Source: Rhodobacterales bacterium LSUCC0031 (lineage in GTDB: Bacteria; Pseudomonadota; Alphaproteobacteria; Rhodobacterales; Rhodobacteraceae). From it: 64,000 bases of DNA. A program made the position numbers and the translations under genes. This document shows, in pieces, positions 37,479 to 46,824 of the stretch (positions within the stretch are counted from its first letter, which is position 1; every line of letters starts with the position of its first letter). The DNA is taken from contig WVSP01000001.1 of the NCBI GenBank assembly GCA_015689735.1, positions 484,001 to 548,000 of the forward strand, in the 5' to 3' direction. The notes below the pieces were generated by a model that was not told where the DNA came from, did not search any database, and saw only the letters and a list, made by a program, of their open reading frames with translations.

Positions 37479-38414
37479 CTAGTAGCCCAAGCCGCGATCC
37501 ACCAAGTGGTAAAGCGGCGCGCCCATTTCAGCGCGCTTGATGTTGCGCACCAGCGTCCGCGCTGCCGATGCAGCCCGCGTGGCCGAGGCGATATGCGGCG
37601 TGACGGTGACATGCGGATGTGACCAATAGCGATGATCTGCGGGCAAAGGCTCGATCCGGAAGGTGTCGAGCGTTGCATGTCCGATGTGACCCGCATCCAA
37701 AGCCGCAAGAAGGGCGCTATCATCAACCAGCGCGCCGCGGCCGGGGTTCACGATCACGGCACCTTTGGGTAAAAACCCCAACGTGCGTGAATTCAGCGTG
37801 CTGTTGGTTTCGGGTGTGTTCGGCAAGAGCAACACCACGATCTGCGCTGCGCGCAAGGCATTCTCCAGCCCATCGACCCCGTGATGGCAGATCACGCCGG
37901 GGATGGATTTTGGGCTGCGTGACCAGCCATGGGTCGGAAAGTTCAACCGTGCCAGCGCTTGTGCGCAGGCCGCGCCAAGAACACCCAAACCCAACACCGC
38001 GACGCCGCGATCACGCGCCAATGGTGGAGTGCTGTCATCGCGCCAGAGCCCGTCTTGGCCATGGATATGGGTGTCCATCCCCAGGTGATGGCGCAGCACA
38101 TGGCCGGTGACATACTCCACCATCCCTTCGGTCAATCCGTCATCGACCATCCGTGCCAATGGCACGCGCAGCGTGGCGTTGCCCACCACATCTTCGACCC
38201 CGGCCCACAGGTTCAAAACGGCCTTCAACCGCGTGTAGGGGGTGAAATCGGTCAGGCCAGAATTGGGGGCGTAGATGATGTAATCAACCTCGCCCGGCGC
38301 GGCCTCGACCGTTAGATGGACGTGGTCGAGACCGTTTTCGGCAAGTGCGGCGCGCAAATGAGGCTCATAGGTGCTCCACCGCTCTGATTTGGCGGCGAAA
38401 AGGATGGTGGGCAT
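37479..38414 (-). CDS. D-2-hydroxyacid dehydrogenase (glyoxylate/hydroxypyruvate reductase-like)
   Basis: A 311-residue NAD(P)-dependent dehydrogenase. The dinucleotide fold is VLGLGVLGAACAQALARL; downstream come LLPNTPETNSTLN, NPGRGALVDDSALLAALDAG and the catalytic His in VTPHIAS, with Arg in the LPNT-RGA region typical of GhrA-type enzymes. It probably reduces glyoxylate or hydroxypyruvate in the cytoplasm. It follows rodA by 18 bp on the same strand and may be at the end of the rod-shape operon, though unrelated in function. Confidence 0.92.
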   Translation of the reverse strand: MPTILFAAKSERWSTYEPHLRAALAENGLDHVHLTVEAAPGEVDYIIYAPNSGLTDFTPYTRLKAVLNLWAGVEDVVGNATLRVPLARMVDDGLTEGMVEYVTGHVLRHHLGMDTHIHGQDGLWRDDSTPPLARDRGVAVLGLGVLGAACAQALARLNFPTHGWSRSPKSIPGVICHHGVDGLENALRAAQIVVLLLPNTPETNSTLNSRTLGFLPKGAVIVNPGRGALVDDSALLAALDAGHIGHATLDTFRIEPLPADHRYWSHPHVTVTPHIASATRAASAARTLVRNIKRAEMGAPLYHLVDRGLGY

Positions 38415-38432
38415 TGGACCTCCGATCAGTGG

Positions 38433-39572
38433 TTAGCGCGGACGATGGACATGGGCCGATTGCACAAGCCCAAAGGCCACCATCAACACAAGCATCGCCG
38501 ATCCGCCATAGCTGACCAGCGGCAAAGGCACACCGACTACGGGTGCCAATCCCATCACCATCGCCATGTTGACCGCAAAATAAAGGAAAAAGGCAACGGC
38601 GATCCCCATCACCAAAAGCGCCGCGAAGCGATCGCGCAAGGAAAGCGCGATGGAGATGCAGAACACCAGGATCAACAGGTAGAGCACCAGCAAAGAGGAT
38701 GCACCGACAAAGCCGAATTCCTCGGCCAAGGTGGTGAAGATGAAATCGGTATGTTTCTCGGGTAGAAAGTTCAGACGGCTTTGTGTGCCTTCCATGAAAC
38801 CGCGCCCTGTCCAGCCACCCGATCCCAGCGCGATCTGGCTTTGCGTGATGTGGTAGCCTGCCCCAAGCGGGTCGTTGGACGGGTTCAGGAAGGTGTCGAT
38901 CCGCCGGTACTGGTAGTCTTGCAACAACTGCCAATCCGTCCCGCGCGAGGTAAACACGGCAAAGACCGCGCCCACTCCCGCCGCGATGACGCCCGCGAAA
39001 TAGGCCCAATGGACACCGGCCAGAAACATCACTGCCCCCCCGCCGATCAAAAGCAGAAGTGCCGTGCCAAGATCGGGCTGGCGCAACGTCAGTGCCACGG
39101 GAATTGCGATCACCACGAGCGGGATCAACACATAGAGCAGGCGCGATTTCTTGCCGACATCCAGCCAGTCGTAATAGGCGGCCAACACCATCACCAGCGT
39201 GATCTTGGTCAGTTCCGATGGTTGCAGCCGCATGAAGCCCAGATCGATCCAGCGCTGTGCGCCCATGCCGACAGTGCCGAAAAACTCCACGAAGAGTAGC
39301 AACAAGATCGACAGACCGAAGGCCAAGGCTGAAACGTTGCGCCAAAACCAGATCGGTACCATGGCGACGATCAGCATCAGGACAAAGCCAAGTGCAAAGC
39401 GCTCCAACTGCGGTTCGGCCCAACGTCCGATGCGCCCACCCGCCACGGAGGTCAGCATCAAGAACCCCACACCCGCCACCGCGATCAACAGCACGATCAG
39501 GGGCCAGTTGAGATACAAGATTTTGCGCCAGCCCGTGGGCGTGAACTTCACGTTATATTCGAGAAAGCTCAT
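38433..39572 (-). CDS. rodA: Rod-shape SEDS glycosyltransferase RodA
   Basis: A 379-residue peptidoglycan polymerase of the SEDS family, inner membrane, about ten helices. Signatures include MRLQPSELTKI, RQPDLGTALLLLIGG, GSGGWTGRGFMEGTQSRLNFLPEKHTDFIF (with the catalytic Asp region) and LPLVSYGGSAML near the C-terminus. The start ATG overlaps the mrdA stop by 4 bp, coupling it to its partner PBP2. It acts in the elongasome with MreB, MreC and MreD encoded upstream. Confidence 0.96.
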   Translation of the reverse strand: MSFLEYNVKFTPTGWRKILYLNWPLIVLLIAVAGVGFLMLTSVAGGRIGRWAEPQLERFALGFVLMLIVAMVPIWFWRNVSALAFGLSILLLLFVEFFGTVGMGAQRWIDLGFMRLQPSELTKITLVMVLAAYYDWLDVGKKSRLLYVLIPLVVIAIPVALTLRQPDLGTALLLLIGGGAVMFLAGVHWAYFAGVIAAGVGAVFAVFTSRGTDWQLLQDYQYRRIDTFLNPSNDPLGAGYHITQSQIALGSGGWTGRGFMEGTQSRLNFLPEKHTDFIFTTLAEEFGFVGASSLLVLYLLILVFCISIALSLRDRFAALLVMGIAVAFFLYFAVNMAMVMGLAPVVGVPLPLVSYGGSAMLVLMVAFGLVQSAHVHRPR

Positions 39573-41521
39573 GCTTGGCTCCGCACGGTGCGGCCGGTTG
39601 GCACAGGCGGGCTGCGCAGGATCGGTAATTCACGATGCATGCGTTCAATGTCGCGGCGCTGATTGGCCGGGTAGAGGGCGGGCGATGGCACCTCGCCCAA
39701 CTGGGCGCGCAGCAAGATGTCACGCGCGATGGGCGCAGCGACCGCCGCGCCGCCGCCGCCATGTTCCACGATCACCGAACAGGCGTAGCGTGGCTTGTCA
39801 TAGGGTGCGTAGCCAACATAAAGCGCGTGGTCGCGCCGTTCCCATGGCAGATCGGCATTCGCGATCACACCTGATGCGCGTTCTGCGGCCGTGATATTGC
39901 GCACTTGGCTGGTGCCGGTCTTGCCCGCGATGGCGTAGTCGGCCACTTCGACCCGGCTGCTATAGGCGGTGCCGCGCCGATCATTATTGACCTGCCACAT
40001 GCCGCGTTGGACCAAATCAAGATGCTGAGGCGCAAGGCCCAGATCGGGGGCGGGATCGGGCAATTGGTTGATCCCGTTGATCGAGCGGATAATCGTCGGC
40101 ACAATCTCGCGGCCAGTGGCGAGCCGCGCAGTCATCACCGCCAGATGCAATGGCGACGTCAGCACGAAACCTTGCCCGATCGAGGCATTGAGCGAATCGC
40201 CCACAACCCAGCCCGCGCCGCGGTTTTGCATTTTCCATTGCATGGTGGGCGCGAGCCCTTCGGCTATGCCCGAAAGCGGTAGATCATGGCGCACACCGCA
40301 TCCCAGGCGTTTGGCCATGGCCGACATGGCCTCGATGCCCACGCGCTGGGCCAATTCGTAGAAATAGACATCGCAGCTTTGGCTGATGCTTTCGACAAGA
40401 TTGACCCGGCCATGGCCGCCGCGGCTCCAACAGTGAAAGCGGCGGTCGCCGACATCCATGTGACCGGGGCAAAACACCGTCTCCTCGGGGGTGATCACGC
40501 CTGCCTCGAGCGCGGCAAGTGCTACGATCATCTTGTAAGTGGAGCCTGGCGGATAGGTGCCTTGCGTCGCCTTGTTGGCCAAGGGGCGGTAGCGATCATT
40601 ATTGAGGCTGTTCCATGCAGCGGTGGAAATGCCACGCACGAAAAGATTGGGGTCGAATGTCGGGGTCGATCCCAAGGCCAAGATCTCACCGTTTTCGCAA
40701 TCCATCACCACAGCGCCGGCGCTTTCGCCTGACAGCCGCGCCTCGACATAGTTTTGCAGCCCCGCATCGATTGTCAGTTGCAGATCATCACCCGGATTCG
40801 GCGGGTCGCGTGTCAATTCACGCATGACCCGCCCGCCTGCATTCACCTCCACCCTCTTGGTGCCGGCCTGCCCGCGCAACACGCCCTCCATCCGGGCCTC
40901 GATATTGTAGCGGCCTACCTGAAAATCGGGGATCTGCAAAACGGGGTCGGTGTCACCTGTCTGTTCGAGATAGTAGTCCGAGACCGGGCCGACATAGCCC
41001 ACCACATGCGCGAGGTCGGCCCCCATGGGATAGATGCGCGACAGCCCCACCTCGGGGGTAATGCCGGGCAAGGCAGGGGCGTTGACAGCGATGGCGCTGA
41101 TCTCGGCCCAACTCAGCCTGTCGGCGATGGTAACTGGCACGAAGGGGGGGCGGCGTGCGATCTCGGCGCGGGCGCGCTCGAGAGCGACCAAATCCAGGGT
41201 GACGATCCGCCCAAGCTCGGCCAGAACTGCATCGACATCGCCTGCATCCTCGCGCACCAAGGTGACGCGGTAATTCTGCTCATTGGCGGCCAAGAGCACA
41301 CCACCCCGGTCGAAGATCAGGCCGCGCGCAGGTGGCAAAAGCCGGATGTTGATGCGGTTTTCCTCGGCCAGCAGGCGGAAATCATCTGCGCGCTCGACCT
41401 GTAGGTAGCGCATGCGCGCGCTCAGCACCGCACCCGTCGCCAAGAAAAGCCCACCCACGAACAGGCTACGCCGTCCAAATTGACGGTGGCTGCCCTCAGT
41501 GTCCTTGGTGGTGCGCTTCAT
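39569..41521 (-). CDS. mrdA: Penicillin-binding protein 2 (elongation transpeptidase)
   Basis: A 650-residue class B PBP that cross-links peptidoglycan during side-wall growth. One N-terminal membrane anchor (RSLFVGGLFLATGAVLSARM, about 18-37) precedes the dimerisation domain. Catalytic motifs are STYK in PPGSTYKM, SCD in SISQSCDVYFY and KTG in AGKTGTSQVR. The length is usual for PBP2. It begins 5 bp after mreD and ends overlapping rodA. Confidence 0.97.
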   Translation of the reverse strand: MKRTTKDTEGSHRQFGRRSLFVGGLFLATGAVLSARMRYLQVERADDFRLLAEENRINIRLLPPARGLIFDRGGVLLAANEQNYRVTLVREDAGDVDAVLAELGRIVTLDLVALERARAEIARRPPFVPVTIADRLSWAEISAIAVNAPALPGITPEVGLSRIYPMGADLAHVVGYVGPVSDYYLEQTGDTDPVLQIPDFQVGRYNIEARMEGVLRGQAGTKRVEVNAGGRVMRELTRDPPNPGDDLQLTIDAGLQNYVEARLSGESAGAVVMDCENGEILALGSTPTFDPNLFVRGISTAAWNSLNNDRYRPLANKATQGTYPPGSTYKMIVALAALEAGVITPEETVFCPGHMDVGDRRFHCWSRGGHGRVNLVESISQSCDVYFYELAQRVGIEAMSAMAKRLGCGVRHDLPLSGIAEGLAPTMQWKMQNRGAGWVVGDSLNASIGQGFVLTSPLHLAVMTARLATGREIVPTIIRSINGINQLPDPAPDLGLAPQHLDLVQRGMWQVNNDRRGTAYSSRVEVADYAIAGKTGTSQVRNITAAERASGVIANADLPWERRDHALYVGYAPYDKPRYACSVIVEHGGGGAAVAAPIARDILLRAQLGEVPSPALYPANQRRDIERMHRELPILRSPPVPTGRTVRSQA

Positions 41522-41525
41522 CTGA

Positions 41526-42047
41526 TTATACTTCGATCTCTGCCGCGCCGATCTTACGCAAACCGAATAGGAATTTCGAGATGCCCACGATCAGCGGATA
41601 AATGGCGGCGGTGACAATGGCGTGAGCCAGCGATAGCCCCAATGGCGCCGGGTCGATCATCAAGACCCACAGCAACACCCGTTCTGCCAAGGTCATGGCC
41701 AGTACCGCGCCGGTAAAGGCCGACCATTCCAAGAGGAATGGGAACTCTGTCATCGTAAGACGCCTCCGCCGCAAGGCTTCCGATGTGATGACGACCAAAA
41801 GCGTCCACAATCCCGGCGGGCGTTGAAACAGAAAATCGGCCAGCAAGAAGACCAAGATAATCGCACCCAATGGCACGACTGCTGGCTGTCGTAACAGCCA
41901 TGCCAGCGTCAACGCCAAAAGGAGGTCGGGCCCAGGCAAAGCGCTGTTATCCCCCGAAAGCGGCAACATCTTGATGCTGATGACGCTTGCACACAGTGCG
42001 AGGAAAAGCGCCCTGTAGCTCCAGATATGTTGGGCAGTGTTACGCAT
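41526..42047 (-). CDS. mreD: Rod shape-determining protein MreD
   Basis: A 173-residue inner-membrane protein with five or six hydrophobic helices and LADFLFQRPPGLWTLLVVITSEALRRR, typical of alphaproteobacterial MreD. The ATG at 42047 lies 2 bp after the mreC stop; an earlier in-frame start would lie wholly in mreC. It works with MreC to regulate PBP2-RodA. Assignment rests on topology and position, as MreD is poorly conserved. Confidence 0.88.
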   Translation of the reverse strand: MRNTAQHIWSYRALFLALCASVISIKMLPLSGDNSALPGPDLLLALTLAWLLRQPAVVPLGAIILVFLLADFLFQRPPGLWTLLVVITSEALRRRRLTMTEFPFLLEWSAFTGAVLAMTLAERVLLWVLMIDPAPLGLSLAHAIVTAAIYPLIVGISKFLFGLRKIGAAEIEV

Positions 42048-42049
42048 GC

Positions 42050-43015
42050 TCACTCCAACGCGCCTTCGCGCGAAAGGCCAAGCGGCACAACAGGGCGCTG
42101 TCCGGGGCGAAATGTCGGCGCCATGCCGGGCGGCAGAACGAACCCCTCGGGCGGGGGCCATGGTGGGCCGATCAGCGCGCCGGGGTCTGTGAGGGTTGTA
42201 CCGGGATGGCTGCGCATGACGCGCAAAAAGCGCAGCCGCGCCAAATCCGCCGCCAGCCTTGCGCGCATCACGCGATCATTGGCTTGCACAACCTGCCCGA
42301 CCAGCAAGCCGGGCGGAAAAATCCCGTCATCGCCTGATGTGACGATCCGATCACCCGCCGCAATGTCGTCGGGGTCTTCGATGAAATCAAGCACTGGGCT
42401 CGACGAGGTGTCGCCCATCAAAAGCGCTTGCTGCCCCGAGGGTTGGATCGTCACAGGGATGCGGCTGTTATTGTCGGTCAAGAGCAAGACACGGCTGGTG
42501 CGTTCGCCCACCCCCGAGATGCGCCCGACGACACCCAAGCCGTCCATGGTTGCCCAGCCATCGAGGATACCATCACGCGCACCCACATTGATCAGGACCG
42601 ATCGGCGAAAGGGGCTGCCGGCATCGGCCATCACGATCCCTGTGACAAATGTTAGTTCCGGGTCAAGCCGCACCCGGTTGAGATCGAGTAAGCTTGCGTT
42701 TTCCTGCTCCAATTGCAGCGCCGCTTCGCGCCATGCCCGCATTTGCTGCAATTCACGCCGCAATTCTTCGTTCTGCTCATAGAGGCGAGCATAGCTTTGG
42801 AACCCGTCCACCATACGCGCCAGCCCCGTCACCGGGGCCATGGCCCATTCCATGTTTGGCACCACACTGTCGATGACCGCTGCGCGCAGGCGTTCGATGC
42901 GGGGATTGTCGATGCGCCAGATCAGCACCAAGGCGATAAGCGCAAGGATCACCACCGTCACCAGCAAACGCCGGACGGGGCGGGCATAGGCCTGATCAAG
43001 GGGCTCTCGTGCCAT
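42050..43015 (-). CDS. mreC: Rod shape-determining protein MreC
   Basis: A 321-residue periplasmic elongasome scaffold anchored by an N-terminal helix (RRLLVTVVILALIALVLIW, about 14-32), then a coiled coil (about 70-110, SYARLYEQNEELRRELQQMRAW) and the beta-domain with LDLNRVRLDPELTFVTGIVMAD and RDGILDGWATMDGLGVVGRI. The proline-rich tail (PPWPPPEGFVLPPGM) is common in Rhodobacterales. It lies 44 bp after mreB. Confidence 0.95.
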   Translation of the reverse strand: MAREPLDQAYARPVRRLLVTVVILALIALVLIWRIDNPRIERLRAAVIDSVVPNMEWAMAPVTGLARMVDGFQSYARLYEQNEELRRELQQMRAWREAALQLEQENASLLDLNRVRLDPELTFVTGIVMADAGSPFRRSVLINVGARDGILDGWATMDGLGVVGRISGVGERTSRVLLLTDNNSRIPVTIQPSGQQALLMGDTSSSPVLDFIEDPDDIAAGDRIVTSGDDGIFPPGLLVGQVVQANDRVMRARLAADLARLRFLRVMRSHPGTTLTDPGALIGPPWPPPEGFVLPPGMAPTFRPGQRPVVPLGLSREGALE

Positions 43016-43059
43016 CTCGCTCCTTCGATGCGGCGCGCGTCAGGCGGCGTCAGCCGGGC

Positions 43060-44208
<1,149 letters not shown>

Positions 44209-44250
44209 CTAGCGCCAAGCACTGTCAGCGTCTTTCCGCCACTGGCCATG

Positions 44251-44316
44251 CCGAAAATCTCGAGATTTTCGGTTGGGGAAATTGCAGTCTGCCATACGAA
44301 AAACTGCAGTTTGTCG
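44251..44316. repeat. Two palindromes between leuA and mreB
   Basis: A perfect 22-bp palindrome (44251-44272, arms of 11 bp with CCGAAAATCTC on one side) is followed by AAACTGCAGTTT (44301-44312) inside a 20-bp near-palindrome (44297-44316). They lie just after the leuA stop and upstream of the mreB promoter candidate, so they may end leuA transcription, bind a regulator of mreB, or both. No long U-tract follows either. Confidence 0.6.
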
Positions 44317-44326
44317 CCCCTCGCCC

Positions 44327-45892
44327 TCAGCCCGCGTCCTTGTAGGAAACTTCCCTGCGGTCCGAGCCCAGCTTTTCGCGCCGCACGATCAAGCGGTTGA
44401 GCGCGTTCACATAAGCCTTGACGCTCGCCACGATTGTGTCGGTATCGGCGGCCTGCCCGGTTGCGATGCGCCCGTCTTCTTCGACGCGTACGGTCACTGT
44501 GGCTTGGGCATCCATCCCTTCGGTGACTGCATTCACTTGGTATAGCTGCAAGACCGCCTCGTTGGGATAAAGCGCCTTGACCGCATTGAATGCCGCATCG
44601 ACAGGCCCATCGCCTTGGGCGGTCGCCTGCCCATCCTTGTCGCCCACCCGCAAGGTGATATCGGCTGATTGCGGGGCTTCGGTGCCACAGATCACGCGCA
44701 GGAATTTCAGCTCCAGATGATCGGTGGTCCCGGCGGCAGCTGCGTCGGTCACCAACGCGATCAGATCGTCGTCAAAGACCTCTTTCTTGCGGTCAGCCAA
44801 GGCCTTGAAGCGCACAAAAAGATCGTTGAGCTGGTTGTCGATCATGTCGAACCCCAACTCCTTGAGCTTGGCGCGCAATGCCGCGCGGCCTGAATGTTTG
44901 CCCAACGGCAGCGAAGTGCCAGACAGTCCCACATCGGCGGGGCGCATGATTTCGAATGTGTCGGCCGATTTCAGCATTCCGTCCTGATGGATCCCGCTTT
45001 CATGCGCGAAGGCATTCTTGCCCACGATCGCCTTGTTGGGCTGCACCGCGAAACCCGACACCATGCTGACGCGGCGCGAGATATGCATGATCTTGGTCGT
45101 GTCGATGCCGGTGGTGTAGGGCATGATGTCGTGGCGCACTTTCAGTGCCATCACCACCTCCTCGAGCGCGGTATTGCCCGCGCGCTCTCCCAAGCCATTG
45201 ATCGTACATTCGATCTGGCGCGCGCCACCTGCGACAGCGGCCAGCGCATTAGCGGTCGCCATGCCCAGATCGTTGTGGCAATGCGTGGCAAAAATCACGT
45301 CATCCGCGCCCGGCACCTCTGCGATCAGTCGCCGGATCAGATCGGCGCTTTCCACCGGCGCGGTATAGCCGACCGTGTCGGGGATGTTGATCGTGCTGGC
45401 CCCTGCTTTGATCGCGATTTCGACCACCCGCTTGAGATAATCCCACTCGGTCCGCGTCGCATCCATGGGCGACCATTGGATATTGTCGCACAGGTTGCGC
45501 GCATGGCTGACGGTCTCATGGATGCGCTCGGCCATCTCGTCCATGGTCAGGTTGGGGATGGCGCGATGCTGGGGCGAGGTGCCGATAAAGGTATGAATGC
45601 GGGGGGATTTGGCGTGGCGCACCGCCTCCCAGCAGCGGTCGATATCCTTGAAGCTTGCCCGCGCCAACCCGCAAATCGTGGCATTGCGCGTCTGCTTGGC
45701 AATCGCGCTCACGGCGGCGAAATCCCCCTCCGAGGCGATGGGAAAGCCCGCTTCGATGATATCGACCCCCATCTCGTCGAGCAGCGCCGCGATTTCGAGC
45801 TTTTCATCATGGCTCATCGTGGCGCCGGGCGATTGTTCGCCATCGCGCAGCGTGGTGTCGAAAATCAAGACGCGGTTTTTTTCGGTGGTCAT
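44327..45892 (-). CDS. leuA: 2-isopropylmalate synthase
   Basis: First committed step of leucine synthesis: condenses acetyl-CoA with 2-oxoisovalerate. It has 521 residues; catalytic domain with FDTTLRDGEQSPGATM and HCHNDLGMA, linker, and C-terminal LeuA regulatory domain (about 390-510) for leucine feedback inhibition. TAAGGA lies 9 nt before the ATG. A leucine-rich leader peptide and a stem-loop lie upstream (listed separately), which suggests attenuation by leucyl-tRNA supply. Confidence 0.97.
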   Translation of the reverse strand: MTTEKNRVLIFDTTLRDGEQSPGATMSHDEKLEIAALLDEMGVDIIEAGFPIASEGDFAAVSAIAKQTRNATICGLARASFKDIDRCWEAVRHAKSPRIHTFIGTSPQHRAIPNLTMDEMAERIHETVSHARNLCDNIQWSPMDATRTEWDYLKRVVEIAIKAGASTINIPDTVGYTAPVESADLIRRLIAEVPGADDVIFATHCHNDLGMATANALAAVAGGARQIECTINGLGERAGNTALEEVVMALKVRHDIMPYTTGIDTTKIMHISRRVSMVSGFAVQPNKAIVGKNAFAHESGIHQDGMLKSADTFEIMRPADVGLSGTSLPLGKHSGRAALRAKLKELGFDMIDNQLNDLFVRFKALADRKKEVFDDDLIALVTDAAAAGTTDHLELKFLRVICGTEAPQSADITLRVGDKDGQATAQGDGPVDAAFNAVKALYPNEAVLQLYQVNAVTEGMDAQATVTVRVEEDGRIATGQAADTDTIVASVKAYVNALNRLIVRREKLGSDRREVSYKDAG

Positions 45893-45951
45893 GAGAAGAT
45901 GTCCTTAGCCTGTGGGCGGTTGCCGGTTTGGTGGGTTTCGGCGCTGTCCCT

Positions 45952-45987
45952 CCTCTGAGCGGTCGCGCCGAATGGCACGCTCAGAGG
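45952..45987 (-). promoter_or_regulatory. leuA leader stem-loop
   Basis: A perfect 10-bp inverted repeat (CCTCTGAGCG at 45978-45987 on the minus strand, CGCTCAGAGG at 45952-45961) with a 16-nt loop. The first arm overlaps the end and stop codon of the leader peptide, so a stalled or released ribosome would change its folding. A CGGCGC/GCGCCG pair around the second arm offers an alternative fold. No U-tract follows. Confidence 0.6.
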
Positions 45988-46067
45988 CGGCTAAGAAGCA
46001 GCAGGCCAAGAGGCGACAACTGCGCGCTGGGCGCGGCAAGGGTCGTGATATGGGCTTGCATGATCAT
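45981..46067 (-). CDS. leuL: leuA leader peptide
   Basis: A 28-codon open frame from ATG 46067 (ATGs also at 46061) to TGA 45981, ending in LSPLGLLLLSRL. Four consecutive leucine codons (CTG CTG CTT CTT) and seven Leu in the last half are what a leucine attenuator requires. It lies 88 nt before leuA on the same strand and its last codons enter a 10-bp stem-loop. The ribosome-binding site is weak. Not recognised as a named family; the call rests on composition and position. Confidence 0.65.
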   Translation of the reverse strand: MIMQAHITTLAAPSAQLSPLGLLLLSRL

Positions 46068-46158
46068 GGATGCGAAAATACCGATCCTTGCGGCTTTGAA
46101 AACCCCCTTTCGGGTCAGGGCCATTGACCGATCCCGCGCGCGCCATAGCTGCCCCACC

Positions 46159-46824
46159 ATGGAACAGGCATTGGTGATCGGGGCCTCTGGCGGCATTGGC
46201 CGCGCGGTGGCCGAGGAATGGCAGGCGCGGGGCGCTGTAGTGACGGGGCTTTCGCGGGCCGCGGACGGGTTGGATGTAACCGATCCGGCCAGCGTGGCGC
46301 GCGTGATGGGCGCGCTTGCGGGGCCGTTTGATGCGGTTTTTGTCGCCGTGGGCATCCTTGCGCCGCAGGGCCGCGCGCCCGAAAAGCAACTGGCCCAGAT
46401 CGACCCGGTGGCCATGGCGCATGTCTTTGCCGTCAACACCATCGGTGTCGCGCAAATCCTTACCCATCTGCCACGTCTTTTGCCGCGCAAGGAGCGCTCG
46501 GTCACGGGTGTGCTGACGGCCAAGGTGGGCTCGATCGGCGACAACCGCTTGGGCGGCTGGTATTCCTACCGCGCGTCCAAGGCGGCGCTGAACCAGATCG
46601 TGCATGGCACGGCAATCGAGATCGGGCGCAGCCACCGCGCGGCGGTGATTGCCGCCCTTCACCCCGGCACGGTCGCCACACCCTTCACCGAGAATTACGA
46701 CCCCAGCCACGGCAAGATGCCCCCGGCCGAGGCTGCCCGCGCGCTCTGCGACGTGATGGCGGGGCTAACGCCTTCGCAGACGGGCGGTTTTTACGATTAT
46801 GCCGGGCAGGAATTGCCGTGGTAG
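46159..46824 (+). CDS. Short-chain dehydrogenase/reductase
   Basis: A 221-residue SDR of the C-factor-like type. The nucleotide motif is VIGASGGIGRAV (6-17), a truncated NAG region reads VAVGIL, and the catalytic pair lies in YSYRASKAALNQ (Tyr and Lys). The ATG at 46159 is the first with conserved sequence. It overlaps the photolyase gene by 7 bp, an arrangement that suggests co-expression; the substrate is unknown. Confidence 0.87.
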   Translation: MEQALVIGASGGIGRAVAEEWQARGAVVTGLSRAADGLDVTDPASVARVMGALAGPFDAVFVAVGILAPQGRAPEKQLAQIDPVAMAHVFAVNTIGVAQILTHLPRLLPRKERSVTGVLTAKVGSIGDNRLGGWYSYRASKAALNQIVHGTAIEIGRSHRAAVIAALHPGTVATPFTENYDPSHGKMPPAEAARALCDVMAGLTPSQTGGFYDYAGQELPW

